Shown here: one piece after another, positions 10,455 to 20,975 of the stretch | Layout: every line of letters starts with the position of its first letter | Numbering within the stretch: the stretch's first letter is position 1 | From: Glossina fuscipes | Lineage: Eukaryota; Arthropoda; Insecta; Diptera; Glossinidae | Reading direction: 5' to 3' | DNA: 64,000 nt | NCBI RefSeq assembly: GCF_014805625.2 | Contig: NW_023998646.1 | Coordinates: 824,796 to 888,795, forward strand | Notes under the pieces: model-generated | The model's input: the letters and a program-made list of their open reading frames with translations, nothing else | What the model was told of the DNA's origin: nothing | Databases searched by the model: none | Made by a program: the position numbers and the translations under genes

Positions 10455-11101
10455 CACACACACTTCACTTCAAACCTTCTCTGTATCTTCCTTTAATTCC
10501 TGGGAAATCAAAATTCTTTATAGACTCATGAGTGGTCACACTTATGACAAAGTTTATTTAAAAATGATTCGCGCTATACCATGTGATGTTTGTGAAATTT
10601 GCAATGTTGTTGAGTCTGCTGAGCATCTAATCTTCAGATGTCACAGGCTTGATGGTATTAGAGATTCCTTTAACTTCTTCAAGTTATATGGCTGTCTCCT
10701 CGATCTCTTTGCAGCAAAAAATGTACGTCATCTCGGGGAACTAACTTGCTTTATTAGAAAAGCTAATTTATCCTTTTAGAATTTTTTTTTTTCCTCTTTT
10801 CTTTTTTTTCTTTCGTTTTTGCGTTTAATAATCTTCTATTACCATAGCATTGCTTTTCGTTTTCAGCCAAAGTTTGCAACACTGTTTAACTTTCAAGAAC
10901 TCAACAAGCACAATTACACACACACACGCACACACACACACACAATTACATTTAACATGCTCACTCCAGTTATTACGGCCGCTCTTATTTTTTTGTTACG
11001 TTTTATACATAATCGTGACTAAAAATTACAACAGTTTATTATCTGGACATATAAGCCACAAATCTATTGGCTTAGTCCATCTCTGTTCAACATACCTCAA
11101 G
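10455..11101 (+). mobile_element. LINE ORF2 C-terminus and 3' UTR, 5' truncated
   Basis: The frame at about 10486-10779 encodes a LINE C-terminal tail: MSGHTYDKVYLKMI and a Cys/His knuckle CEICNVVESAEHLIFRC, the part that follows RNase H in I/LOA-like elements. A 3' UTR follows, with a (CA)n microsatellite at about 10913-10942. It ends in ggacatataagccacaaatc, a segment repeated near a poly(A) at 47703-47766. It starts next to the SINE, so the insertion is 5' truncated. It is not a continuation of the first LINE, whose 3' UTR differs. Confidence 0.75.
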
Positions 11102-11642
11102 GGATTCCCTACCTGTAAGATCTAAGAAAATCAATTTTTTTTTAGTTTAATAGGTGCTTAGGGGTCTACTAGAATTTGTTTGAGGAAAAAAATTAGCTGA
11201 ACGAATTTTTTGCTTAAAATCTCAAGCCTTTCCCTGAAAGCTCCGAAAAAACTACTATTTTTTTCTAAATTCAACAAATTGTCACCAAATACAGACTCGC
11301 TCTTTTTATTCTTTCTCAATTGTCACCAAATTCAGATTATTCAGACAATTATTTATTTAAAAGAATAATATAATAATATTTAATAATGTTTGTATATACA
11401 AATATACAGTTTTTTGTACAGGTCCAGGAAAATTTTAGCTGATTTTAAGAGAACGTTGATGGGTAAAAAAAAATATTTACTAACAATTTGATGTTGCGCA
11501 ATAAACAGCGAACTTTTCCATGTTTCTGAAATCATTAAGCATTTTTATATTATATATGGGAAGACAAGGAACCACGCTCTTTTCAAAACCCAAGTCTTGT
11601 TTGAGACCTGCGCCAATAATGGAAGTGGCGGAGATCAAATCA
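11102..11642. other. Unassigned A+T-rich stretch
   Basis: No gene is seen. A short phrase, ttgtcaccaaat with tcaga following, occurs twice around 11279-11337, indicating a small duplication. Confidence 0.4.
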
Positions 11643-11816
11643 AAGAGAGAAAGCGTTCCTTTGAAATTCGTTTGAAAAACAGCTATAGAACGTGTATGGA
11701 GAAAGCGTTCCGTTGGTATTTGTATGAAAACAGCTATAGAATATATAGAGAGAAAGCGTTCCGTTGGAATTTTTATGAAAACAGCTATAGAATATATATA
11801 GAGAGAAAGCGTTCCT
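11643..11816. repeat. 52-bp minisatellite, about 3.5 copies
   Basis: The phrase gagaaagcgttcc begins at 11647, 11699, 11750 and 11803, spaced 52, 51 and 53 bp. Each unit also carries tatgaaaacagctatagaa or a close variant. The copies are contiguous, with no conserved spacer pattern, so this is a minisatellite. Confidence 0.9.
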
Positions 11817-13456
11817 GAATCCAAAGAGACCTTCTCCTACCGGCACATATTATCGGATTGTGCACTGAGCAGGCAAGACGGTAGGGAGAGCATCCCCTTG
11901 TTTGACCCCGTGAAGCACTCTCACCAGCTACCAAGTGGTCGATTATGTCAGAGGCAGTCATCGACCGCAAATGATATTGGTATCCAATTACCTCTTAAAG
12001 AAATTTCAAGTAATTGCAACAATATTTTATCGATATACCTCCTTAGGTCCATATCAACTCTCGAAATCACATCTAGTATTAACTTTTTATTTACAAACGA
12101 ATTCAATTATTGTACTATTTTATTATTAGATGCTATTGTTATATTAATCAAAAGTTCTGTTACTTCGTTCTTTTCTAAATTCTGTTATTCTTCTATTCCC
12201 TTACTTTGTTGTTTCATCAAGCATTTTGAAGTTAACCATTGTTAACCATTGTTAACCATCTCAAAATTATGCAAAATTAAGCAATGTTGAGATTGTTAAG
12301 CATTGGTAAGCATCGTTGAGCAGTGTAAAATATATAATAAATAAAAATTATTTTTGATAGATAGTTACATGAAGAAAATTTGTTTTCTTGAGTATTATAT
12401 GTAAAAAATTGTACATATTGTACATATCTAGCAGTTTCGGCATGTTTGTTTTGATTGCTTTTAAAGTACGAAGATATTATTTGAATAACTGTGAAGAGTA
12501 ATAATTAGATAGTATTAGGCTCTTTTCTTTGCAGCTAAATGATTTCAAATGCGTTTGTTTGTTACCACATATCAAAAATTCATTCATTTCAATATGTATA
12601 AGTGTAGAATATATATAAAAACGTATAAATGTATAATAATTTATTATTATTATGTATTATATATATATAATATATATATATATACATTTATTATGTTTCT
12701 TTTACAATGGAGAGAGCATAGAGTTGCTTTCAATAAACGCAACCCGCGACCATGCTAAAAAATATCCCGAGACTTTGTTAATGCGAGGCATCTAGAAGTG
12801 AAATCTCCAAATACTGAGAATATTGAATTTAATATTGCATTAGTTTATTTACAGACCTGAAAGTTGGTCTGCTTAGGAGAATGGATTGAAACGAACAATT
12901 ATATCATCGAAAACATGCAATGTATCTATACGCCTCTCATTACTTTGTAAAACAATAATTATAGTCTATGAACAATAAATTCACCCTTGAATCCTATGTG
13001 GGGTGGATACATCTAGTACTTGGTTAGGAAGCACGTCGGAAATGGTCAACAATACAAAAAGAAAACATTGTAATATCAAGAACAAATAATGCAATTGTTA
13101 ACAGAAACTAAAAATGAGGTCAAGCCATTCAATAACAGCAAGCAAATTGATGTAGGTTTCGAGCAACAGGTTCTAGATTAGGTATCGTCTTAACAATATT
13201 CGCCTCCATTGAAAGTAATATACTTTCTTCACGACAACAAATTGCCAAAGTTTTGCCAAAGGTTGAAATAGGTCACTGCTGTTGGTTTGTCTCTGCCATA
13301 AAGCAATCAATTAATAATTTAATCGGCAAAGATATGAAAACTTTCACTTCATCATTGAGCAGATTCGTCGTGTTTATTATCATCCAAAATAAACACTGCA
13401 TTATATATAACATACGATCTCCGAAGACTTCTCTATTATGACTTAAATACATTCAG
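11817..13456. other. Unassigned stretch with simple repeats
   Basis: No gene is recognised. Visible structure is three tandem gttaaccatt units at 12231-12260 and a TA-rich microsatellite at about 12658-12686. Small open frames here have no coding character. Confidence 0.4.
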
Positions 13457-14270
13457 AGATCACGTCACTCTGCGTTGCGGAAACGTTGTATATTGAGCTA
13501 ACATTAAAGGTAGCAAGGGAACATCATTTTGTTGGGAAATTTTAGTGAGGAAACTAACGAAAACAAGATATAGATATTGATAAAAAGTACTTATGCCTGC
13601 AATACATGTGAAAGAGCATTTATGGCTTATACGTTCGCAACTAACCAATGTTGATCAATGTTGTTCATTTTATGCAAAAGCAAATTCGGCACAATGTCAC
13701 GCAAACACTCAATTGTAAAAAAGTTATTAATCATGTTATATTGGGATGCATTGTAGTCACCGGGTATACGGAGAGTGCATCCGCTGAGTGGCTCTTAAAC
13801 TATTTGTAACCATTTTAAGATGACGTTGATAATTGTGGCTTTTTTTAAATAACTCACGCATTCTGTTAACAAATGTTATATGATCACAATCTAGAGAAGA
13901 AGATTTTTTACATTCTTCTGCCTTTTGATATAATTCCAAATACTTACTTAACGCGATGAATACACCGCTGCGCCTCAGTTTCTATGAGTGCCTCTTCCAA
14001 AAAATTTCTTCGCCTGCAGGAAGCTGTAGACAAGCAACACGACTGAGTCCTGCGTAATGAAGCGGTAGAGGTCTTGGATTTGTCTTTGGGAAATTATGCT
14101 TGAGAGTTGATTTTGCTCAAATAATTCAGTGAACATTTGGACTCCAACATATTCCTATAGTCACATCAACAAGAGGTTTTCTTTTATTGTTGAAATAAAT
14201 TATGGCTTTAGTTACTTGAGTTCGAATGTTGCCTCAATTTTCCCTCGTAATTTTTTAAAACAATGAAATC
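13457..14270 (-). pseudogene. Unidentified gene, decayed
   Basis: Several minus-strand pieces look like real protein. 13757-13939 reads KAEECKKSSSLDCDHITF and NRMRELFKKSHNYQRHLK. One base out of frame it continues at about 13640-13755 as SQYNMINNFFTIECLRDIV, so there is a single-base frameshift near 13757. A further piece at about 13460-13596 (PLLPLMLAQYTTFPQRRVT) follows an acceptor-like ttgcag. Upstream, 13960-14160 alternates between frames, with phrases such as LYRFITQDSVVLLVYSFLQ. I do not recognise the protein. Multiple frame changes suggest a degraded multi-exon gene. Confidence 0.45.
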
Positions 14271-14480
14271 TGACATAGGTACTGAATTCAATAACCAACT
14301 AGTGAAAGAAATATGTCTGTTACTTGGAAATGAACAAAAATTCTCCACACCCTACCACTACGAGATATTAGGAAGTGTCGAAATAAATATATAAATATCT
14401 TCTAGCCTTCATGACGGGCAACTAACGGGACAAATGGCTACCTCACTGCTACTACTACTACTAGAAAACCACTCCCCACG
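14271..14480. other. Unassigned, short ACT triplet run
   Basis: No gene is seen. A run of four to five CTA/ACT triplets lies at about 14448-14463, immediately upstream of the LTR-element remnant. Confidence 0.4.
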
Positions 14481-14484
14481 TAGG

Positions 14485-14720
14485 AACACGACACACACCA
14501 TTCGAACTCATATATAAGCTTAACGAAGAGGTATTCAACTCAACAGCAGTATGCAACCTAGAAAACTACTTGAATAAAACAAAAATTAAACTAACATATT
14601 CACTAGAAAAGGCGAAAACTTTCCTACAAAGAGCTAAGGAGTTAAGAATAAAGAACTGATGTGAGAAATACCAGATGTACCATACGAAGGAAGAGATAAT
14701 AAAACCTAAAAATCAAAGGT
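14485..14720 (+). pseudogene. LTR-retrotransposon integrase fragment
   Basis: The frame from about 14490 encodes TPFELIYKLNEEV, then a lysine-rich stretch (YLNKTKIKLTYSLEKAK). This is the end of the integrase core and the region after it in gypsy-type elements, where TPFELVYG is the common motif. A TGA interrupts it near 14658. No LTR pair, reverse transcriptase or protease was found nearby, so this is a dead remnant. Whether the parent was an errantivirus cannot be decided. Confidence 0.6.
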
Positions 14721-15600
14721 AAAACTAAAACTATACACAAAAACCTAGTCAAGAAATATAATAACTAAAATCATGTATATATAAACATTAATATAAAAAT
14801 TGTAAACTTTGAATTACAAAATACATTCCCTATATTACAAGAAAAGATATTTCCTTTAAGTTCAATATGTTCTCTTAGTAAATAAACTTACCGCTTTATT
14901 CTATTATTTAAAGCATGAATTTTTACAACTTTGACAATGCTAACGCCAAAATAGCGACAGATAGACAATAGATAATAAATAATATGTGTATATCTATCTG
15001 TATCTGTTACTTTCTAATAGAAACCTCGGCCGACCTTGCTGTTTGTAGGCTACAACTCATTATAACAAACATTGCCACTCTTTTACATTCATCAATTTAT
15101 TTTTTATGGAACATTTTTTTTCACGATCATGCACTAATAATTTTTAATTACCACATTAGTAGGATGTCCATATATTTACATTATTCCTTGGTAAATGTAT
15201 TAATCGTTATTTTTTACAGGGTCAAAGAATTGATATTATCTGAACAATTTTGCATTTTCATCTCCCCGTTTATTACATTTATTAGATGAAATTAGTGAGC
15301 TTTCAATAACATTAAAAACTAATGGACATCAATAACATGGAAGTTACTATTATTCAAATTTTATAGATATTGCAGTGAAGACATGGCACTAATACTTATA
15401 ATGCAGTAAAGTGCTGCAAAGCACAAAAATACAGCTTCTAAGTACGATAGCAACCCTGTGAGCATCGACACGAAAAAAGCTGCAATTAGAGAAAGCCGTG
15501 GATTTCTTACCTTAATTTCAAATTACATGCATAATGTACGTATATTTTGATTATAATTTTTGGTTTTAAATATATTTAAAAGTTATATTTTCAATTGCAG
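14721..15600. other. Unassigned A+T-rich stretch
   Basis: No supported gene. Small open frames have random composition. The last bases form an acceptor-like tract (ttttcaattgcag) ending at 15600. Confidence 0.4.
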
Positions 15601-15693
15601 ATAATTAATATAAACACCGGTCGACGCGGTAACTACAAAATCGGACGCGAGGAAAAATGGGGGCGCGCTGTGATAGGAATAAAAAAAACATGA
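15601..15693 (+). CDS. Possible terminal exon, 30 codons
   Basis: After the acceptor-like ttgcag, a phase-0 frame gives IINTGRRGNYKIGREEK-type sequence (with one extra N-I), then WGRAVIGIKKT and TGA. The basic, glycine-rich composition and the good acceptor make an exon plausible. The pattern YKIGRxxxWxxAVI faintly recalls ribosomal protein uL23, but I cannot support that call. No upstream exon was recognised. Confidence 0.35.
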   Translation: MININTGRRGNYKIGREEKWGRAVIGIKKT

Positions 15694-16757
15694 AGCAAAC
15701 AAAAAGAAATGTGGAAAATGTGAAAAAATGGGAAAAAAAAGGTTAGGATTTTTAATTATTTAAGCCAATATCGTCAGCGGCATCCGTATCCAATTCGTTC
15801 GTCATACTTTCCTTCACTTGTCTCATCGGTATCACCGACCTTTAGCGGGCTTTTAAAACATTCGCAAACAAATATATATTTACTTAAAGATGTACGGAAA
15901 AATATTCAAAAACGCTGTAGAAAATTTCTTATTCATGCTTAAATGTCATGCTTACCAATCTTTTGACGACACTTCGTTTCCATTTGATTTTCATCGAGAA
16001 GTGAAATACAAAATTTCCTTCCTCATCTTCATCAAAATTATACTATTTTAAGCCTTTCTAACTTGCAAAGAAAACAAACTAACGATTTTTCCAATTTACA
16101 AACCAAAATAAAGTGAGTTTTATCAGTCAGAAATTCTTAGAATTTCCAAATGAAAACAAACTACCAGTTATTTATTGGAAATATAAATGATCGACGATAA
16201 ATTAACCTCTATGCCTACACATCCTTCAATTTTCTCATATACAAATAGAACTGTTAGTTAGAACTGTTCAGATGTCTTTCAAATGAGGAGATTAGAAAAT
16301 TCCGTGTTTCATTTATCTACAAACAAGTACGACATACCTACGTTTATATGCTCGTCAGTGGCTTCTGTTGTCATTTGTTACATGTACGGTAACGCTGGAT
16401 ATACTGAACGTCTGCATTTGTTTACAATTGAGAAAATATTGAAAAAGCGTATATGAATTTGGTCACATCTGAGAGAAATTGTTGTTGTATTGCGGATGTA
16501 TCCTTTGACCGATTTCTACCCATTTTCAATACTAATCTTTCTGCCGAATTTTTACCGCAGACGAACATGCTTAAATCAATTTAGAATTTGATGCTGATCG
16601 AGAATATATGTACTTCAAAGACACACATGTTCACATGTTCCAAACGGATGGACAAAATAAAAGTAATGTCCGGTGTTCATCGATAGTTACAATCAATTGT
16701 CGTATACTTATTCCCGACAATATTTAATTGCATCTGTTTCGAAGTTCGCTCATTTAA
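15694..16757. other. Unassigned; possible short minus exon
   Basis: No clear gene. A minus-strand frame at about 15768-15845 ends RQVKESMTNELDTDAADDI and stops; it has coding-like acidic composition but no other support. A copy of a dispersed motif lies at 16556-16625. Confidence 0.35.
16556..16625 (+). repeat. Dispersed fly motif, copy 1
   Basis: Contains gcttaaatcaatttagaatt, then a tgctgatcgagaatatatgta phrase. The same order (ACGGAC-like start, CTTAAATCGATT, TTGATGCTGATCAAGAATATATAC) recurs at 28085-28190, 31735-31820 and 60505-60585. Confidence 0.6.
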
Positions 16758-16949
16758 TTACTCTCTCAAGTTACCAAATTCGTAAATTATGTAAGAAAGG
16801 AATAATTTTTTTTTTTTAACAGGACGGGAGCATACAGCGCAATTGCTTCCTAAGCAATTTTGACAAATAATATGACCGCAACGGCTTAAATGCAGTTGCA
16901 ACGTGCTTTCATATTTTCCAAAACATTTGTTACAAGAAAACGGAAACAT
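16758..16949 (-). CDS. RING-finger exon, RNF212/Zip3-like
   Basis: From an ATG at 16947-16949 the frame reads MFPFSCNKCFGKYESTLQLH, then LSRCGHIICQNCLGSNCAVCSRP. The C-x2-C ... C-x-H-x2-C-x2-C ... C-x2-C spacing is a small RING. The N-terminal position and the CNKCF and RCGHIICQNC wording resemble the RNF212/Zip3 group (vilya, narya and nenya in Drosophila), SUMO or ubiquitin ligases acting at meiotic crossover sites. The exon runs into an oligo-A stretch after SRPV, where a donor-like gttaaa may end it. No further exon was recognised, so it may be a fragment. The frame also stays open upstream to 17021. Confidence 0.55.
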   Translation of the reverse strand: MFPFSCNKCFGKYESTLQLHLSRCGHIICQNCLGSNCAVCSRPVKKKKLFLSYIIYEFGNLRE

Positions 16950-17199
16950 TTTGCCTACAGAATTGTTTGGCAAGAACAAAGAAACCATTCGACAATTTAC
17001 GGCTAAACGCTTCTTAAGCAATAGAAATGGAGAAGTATTACTGTTATGTCAGTTACATGTTTGAAAGTTTTTGGTGCAATTGCCATAATTTATAAATTAA
17101 GCAGCAGATTAGATTATTTGCTCTAGTATGTACAAAGTTGAGTATCTAACGAGTTGCTAACGTTTTTATTTCTATTACAGGTGATTTGGGTATCGACGA

Positions 17200-17490
17200 A
17201 TGGAACGAGTAAAGAAACCAACATTTTTAACCGATACTGGATGTATGGAACAATTTCATAGTGTAGGAAATCTTGGCTCGATGGAATAAATAATTTTGGA
17301 TTATTGTACTGATGGAAGTGCTTGTTCTACAATACGAAAAAGTAAAAAGCACAAGAGCTCCCAAAAAGCTGTGAATTTTTCTGCAGATACCACCAATTTT
17401 TCCCCAGAGCGAAGAATTAAGAAGCCCAAGGGCTCCCAAAGTAAAATTAGCGTTAGCGTTGTACACTTAAAACAAGAGTTGGAAGATTGA
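17200..17490 (+). pseudogene. Unidentified reading frame with one in-frame stop
   Basis: Begins MERVKKPTFLTDTGC, downstream of an acceptor-like ctattacag. It has TAA at 17287-17289 and continues in the same frame as LDYCTDGSACSTIRKSKKHK, then FSPERRIKKPKGSQSK, ending VVHLKQELED and TGA. The lysine/serine-rich, nuclear-looking tail has coding character on both sides of the stop. The protein is not recognised. The neighbouring RING exon is on the other strand. Confidence 0.4.
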
Positions 17491-18281
17491 CATTGATTTG
17501 CTTGCGAGAGTGTTGACAGCAATTTACAATTTAATAACTTTCATTAAATTATCTTAGTTATAATTGTACCTTACATAATCTAAAGGTACGTTTCCTCATC
17601 TTCCATCATTGTTAGAATTAAAAAAAAAACTAATTGAGCTTAAGCCCGAAAATGGTCTTTGTCCGCTAAGAAAAAAATACATGTAACCATCCAAAGAAAA
17701 GCTATTTGAAAATAGTCTAGCGTTTAGGTTCTGCTAATAAAGGTCTTGTGTGAATATTTACTCCGATGAAGAAGAATGAAGGAAATTTGTTAAACGAACT
17801 ATTCTATTCTATCTTCTTTCTATTCGTCTGTTGAAATGCGGTTAATATGGGTCGACTATAATTTAATTTTTCTAGATGTGATTGTATTCGGTTTATCGGT
17901 TAGTTCTACATGCAGATTTTGGAACTTAGATGATAGAAGAGCAAAAGCGACCAAGTCAAGTATACCCTCAAAACCATCCTTTGATCGCAGCCAAAAGCTA
18001 CAATACGATCGCTCAGATTCACTGCCGGCGGGTTCTTTGCGTACTGTTATCATACCACAAAACAACAGAGGTGTTTCTTAAAATACAGAGACTTGTAGTA
18101 TATTGGCCCGTCTATTGTGTTACTCTATGCAGTGTAAAGCTACTAAGAATAACGAAGCTCACATGCTCCAATTTCCGCACTGCTAGATTATTGCCAAATA
18201 TATCTGGCACAATAAACTTAATGCAATTAAAGCATATTTTTGTGAGAAAAGCTTTAAAACATTTAAATTTTATTCCCATTA
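17491..18281. other. Unassigned stretch
   Basis: No supported gene. Overlapping small frames on both strands at 17836-18286 look random. Confidence 0.4.
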
Positions 18282-18770
18282 CTTAAGTTTAACCGCGGCT
18301 CTAAGTTTTGCCGAACGACTGCAACTGTAGCGCTTTATTTCTTCTTCGCCGGGATAAATAACATGTCTATGTAGTTGTTTCCGATTGCTCGAATTAATTG
18401 ATTGCATTATCTCCCCATCATGGACAACATCATACCCGCAATATTTTACTGGATTTACTAAGCCGTCAATGACATTCCCGTAAAGATGACGTTTAACTAT
18501 AATCATTTGCCAGGACCATGCCGTAGTTAATTTCATTTAACTCACTGTTAACGAAGATACGTAAAGATTGAGCCGTTTTAGTGGCCACATGTGTGGGTCG
18601 CTGTAATTTATCTAAACGAAAAGGAGTGTCATGCAGGCAACTGGCTACCAAGTCGGCTAATTGTTTAGTAGTTTCTATAGGGTGTAGAGCCGAGCGTGTG
18701 TGAACAATGGCGCGAGCTATATTCTTAGCAATGCAATGCGTCAATTACGTTTCGTGTCCTATACCGCCAG
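18282..18770 (-). pseudogene. METTL15 (RsmH-type rRNA m4C methyltransferase) pseudogene
   Basis: METTL15 is the mitochondrial 12S rRNA N4-cytidine methyltransferase. The upstream frame (18493-18744) reads AKNIARAIVHTR, TTKQLADLV, RLDKLQRPTHVATKT and ELNEINYGMVLANDY, all in family order. The match resumes in another frame (18279-18520) with IVKRHLYGNVIDGLVNP and ends RSRSAKLRAAVKL. Between ANDY and IVKRHL the conserved GGR...SFHSLED part is missing, so a deletion of some 50-60 bp plus a frameshift has removed the family hallmark. The N-terminal SAM-binding half is absent. Confidence 0.8.
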
Positions 18771-19137
18771 TTTACCAAATTTCAAGAAAAAGTCTCTTGA
18801 ATTAAGGGCTATGGGGTGAAAAGGTGGAACCAAGACGGGCAGTCAGAAAATGAGCTTGAATCGATCGTTGGTCTATCTCAGGTCCTTCTGAGTTTTATGC
18901 CCTTATACCGCACGTGGTATGGGTATTAGCATGCGCATAGTTTGCTGAATATGTTGTTGATGTTACTGTTGACCAGATGTATACCGCATTAATGGCTTCA
19001 CGATCGCGTTGGCTCAGACGGGGGATTGGCTAGTTGTACTAATAAGCCATGTTTAGAAATTTCACCTAAATTAAAAACATTTATTTGCTTATTCGTCGAC
19101 GCATTACTTACACACCTAGCTTACGTCTGTAGGTCTA
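18771..19137. other. Unassigned stretch
   Basis: No gene is seen between the METTL15 remnant and the tail of the I-like LINE. Confidence 0.4.
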
Positions 19138-20209
19138 AAATATTATTATTATTATTATTTTAATTTTAGACTAATGAATTGAATTCTTAGACTAAAAAAA
19201 GAGACATTGAGCACTAGCAACACAGGCTATCGGCTCTAATTTAAAAAAATGGATATTAGATAATAAGCTTAGTAGTATTAATAAAGTAAAATATTGAATT
19301 GATATTCTGTTCTGAAGTTGATTGTAGAATGTACAAAGGGTTAATCGTTCCAAATGCAATACTTCTAGCCAAGGAAAATTTGAGGCAGTCGCAGAGAATG
19401 TGCTTTATAGTAAGAGTTTGTCCACAACAGCAGATTGGGGGAGAAGACTTCTTCAGGATCCATTGGTGAGTTGCAATTGTATGACCAAGGCGAATTCTCG
19501 AAAATGTTTGGATCTTGGTTTTCTCAACATTTGTTGGATATAGAGGTGGAGTTAATTGAGGGTTAATGCAAGAGTAGTGTTGATGATGGTATTGTAAATT
19601 TCCTTCTGCAATTTTCTCTTTAACTTTTCTTCCAATGTATCTTTGAAGATCCAACTTTTCCATGACATCATCAATAATTAGAGGAGCAGAAGCAGCATAC
19701 TTTGCCGCTCGATCAGCCTGCTCATTTCCCAGTAAACCGATGTGACTTGGTACCCATAACATTTTAATTTTTCCGTCGGGTGTAGTAATTATATTCCTTA
19801 ATTTGTTGATGGTGCTCCATCACGAAGTCGACGGGTTCCGGGTAGCTAGTAATACAGACAAACTGTCAGTAACAATGACGGTTTTGAGTTTGTTTTTATG
19901 GGCAAGGTTGGCAGCGTGAAGGATAGCTCTGGCTTCGGTTATGAAAATTGAAGTGCTTTCGTGAAATATGTGGTTGAGAAGAACCCGTCCTGTAGCATCT
20001 ACCACCGCACAAGCAGGAGGCAGACCAGGAGATTTTGAGCCGTCTGTGTACAAAAGATTCCAACCAGTATTGTCCAATACTTGGGTTTTCTCAGCTATTA
20101 GATTCCTGAAGACGTAATTTGGAGTATCTTCTTTCTTGTGCATAGACAGTGAGATGTCAAAAGAGCAGTCTTTCAAAATCCAGGGAGGTTTAACACCAAA
20201 AGAGCGGGA
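19138..20209 (-). mobile_element. I-like LINE, RNase H end, one in-frame stop
   Basis: The minus strand encodes RNase H (LLYTDGSKSPG, FITEARAILHAANLAHK, VIVTDSLSVLLATRN, WVPSHIGLLGNEQADRAAK) and a C-terminal tail with CCCGQTLTIKHILCDC. Frames 19820-20176 and 19256-19762 are one frame broken by a TGA at 19820-19822, probably an arginine CGA. A TAA-type tail, read as TAT repeats at 19141-19160, is the known 3' end of I elements. The 5' side runs into the 400-N gap, so its length is unknown. Two related fragments lie at 38590-38690 and 39597-40191. Confidence 0.88.
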
Positions 20210-20609
20210 NNNNNNNNNNNNNNNNNNNNNNNNNNNNNNNNNNNNNNNNNNNNNNNNNNNNNNNNNNNNNNNNNNNNNNNNNNNNNNNNNNNNNNNNNNN
20301 NNNNNNNNNNNNNNNNNNNNNNNNNNNNNNNNNNNNNNNNNNNNNNNNNNNNNNNNNNNNNNNNNNNNNNNNNNNNNNNNNNNNNNNNNNNNNNNNNNNN
20401 NNNNNNNNNNNNNNNNNNNNNNNNNNNNNNNNNNNNNNNNNNNNNNNNNNNNNNNNNNNNNNNNNNNNNNNNNNNNNNNNNNNNNNNNNNNNNNNNNNNN
20501 NNNNNNNNNNNNNNNNNNNNNNNNNNNNNNNNNNNNNNNNNNNNNNNNNNNNNNNNNNNNNNNNNNNNNNNNNNNNNNNNNNNNNNNNNNNNNNNNNNNN
20601 NNNNNNNNN
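20210..20609. other. Assembly gap, 400 N
   Basis: Unknown sequence. It interrupts the I-like LINE, so the missing part is probably LINE sequence at least in part. The round number suggests an estimated or padded size. Confidence 0.95.
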
Positions 20610-20829
20610 TTCTATTACAAAAGTTCTTTTTACATATTTCTTGTTTATGCATTTTTAGATGCTGTATAATTCTTAATTGAATTGTAAAAATATATAAACA
20701 AGACAATGCATTTTTACTACGATATCAAGAGTACTTCTTCGCTTCGTGAAAATGGAAGAAGTATTAGAAAGAAAAATGCCTGTAGAATCAAACCGCTGCC
20801 TACACTAATGCAAGATAAATGTAAAACAT
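20610..20829. other. Unassigned right edge of gap
   Basis: No LINE similarity is visible here. A short duplication, caagataaatgtaaaacattt followed by atcttgc, forms a small inverted repeat at 20811-20840. Confidence 0.35.
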
Positions 20830-20837
20830 TTATCTTG

Positions 20838-20975
20838 CTTTTATTGCTGAGTTTGTTGACTTTGTTGTAAAATTTCAGCAAAAGCCGGTGGCGATTTAAA
20901 GCTTTGACCTTCTGTGAATACCAATTCTTTTTATTTCACAACCCGCAAATCCATGTCTTCACAATTTTGAAGAGT
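20838..20975 (-). pseudogene. Unidentified short coding-like remnant
   Basis: The frame reads TTLQNCEDMDLRVVK, a TAA, then KELVFTEGQSFKSPPAFAEI and LQQSQQTQQ with a stop. Glutamine-rich, non-random wording on both sides of the in-frame stop suggests a degraded exon. Protein unknown; low confidence. Confidence 0.25.

Noticed and set aside
11643..11816. Regularly spaced repeats resembling a CRISPR array
   Set aside because: The whole 52-bp unit is repeated, without unique spacers, and the host is an animal. It is a minisatellite.
11480..11846. Minus-strand frames with repeated peptide units
   Set aside because: The repeats reflect the 52-bp minisatellite read in frame, not a protein repeat.
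16801..16822. Plus-strand acceptor-like T run followed by aacag
   Set aside because: It is the complement of the oligo-A stretch following the minus-strand RING exon. The plus strand downstream is not coding.
20136..20706. Open frames of 177 codons spanning the N gap
   Set aside because: Nearly all codons are N, so the frame is an artefact of the gap.
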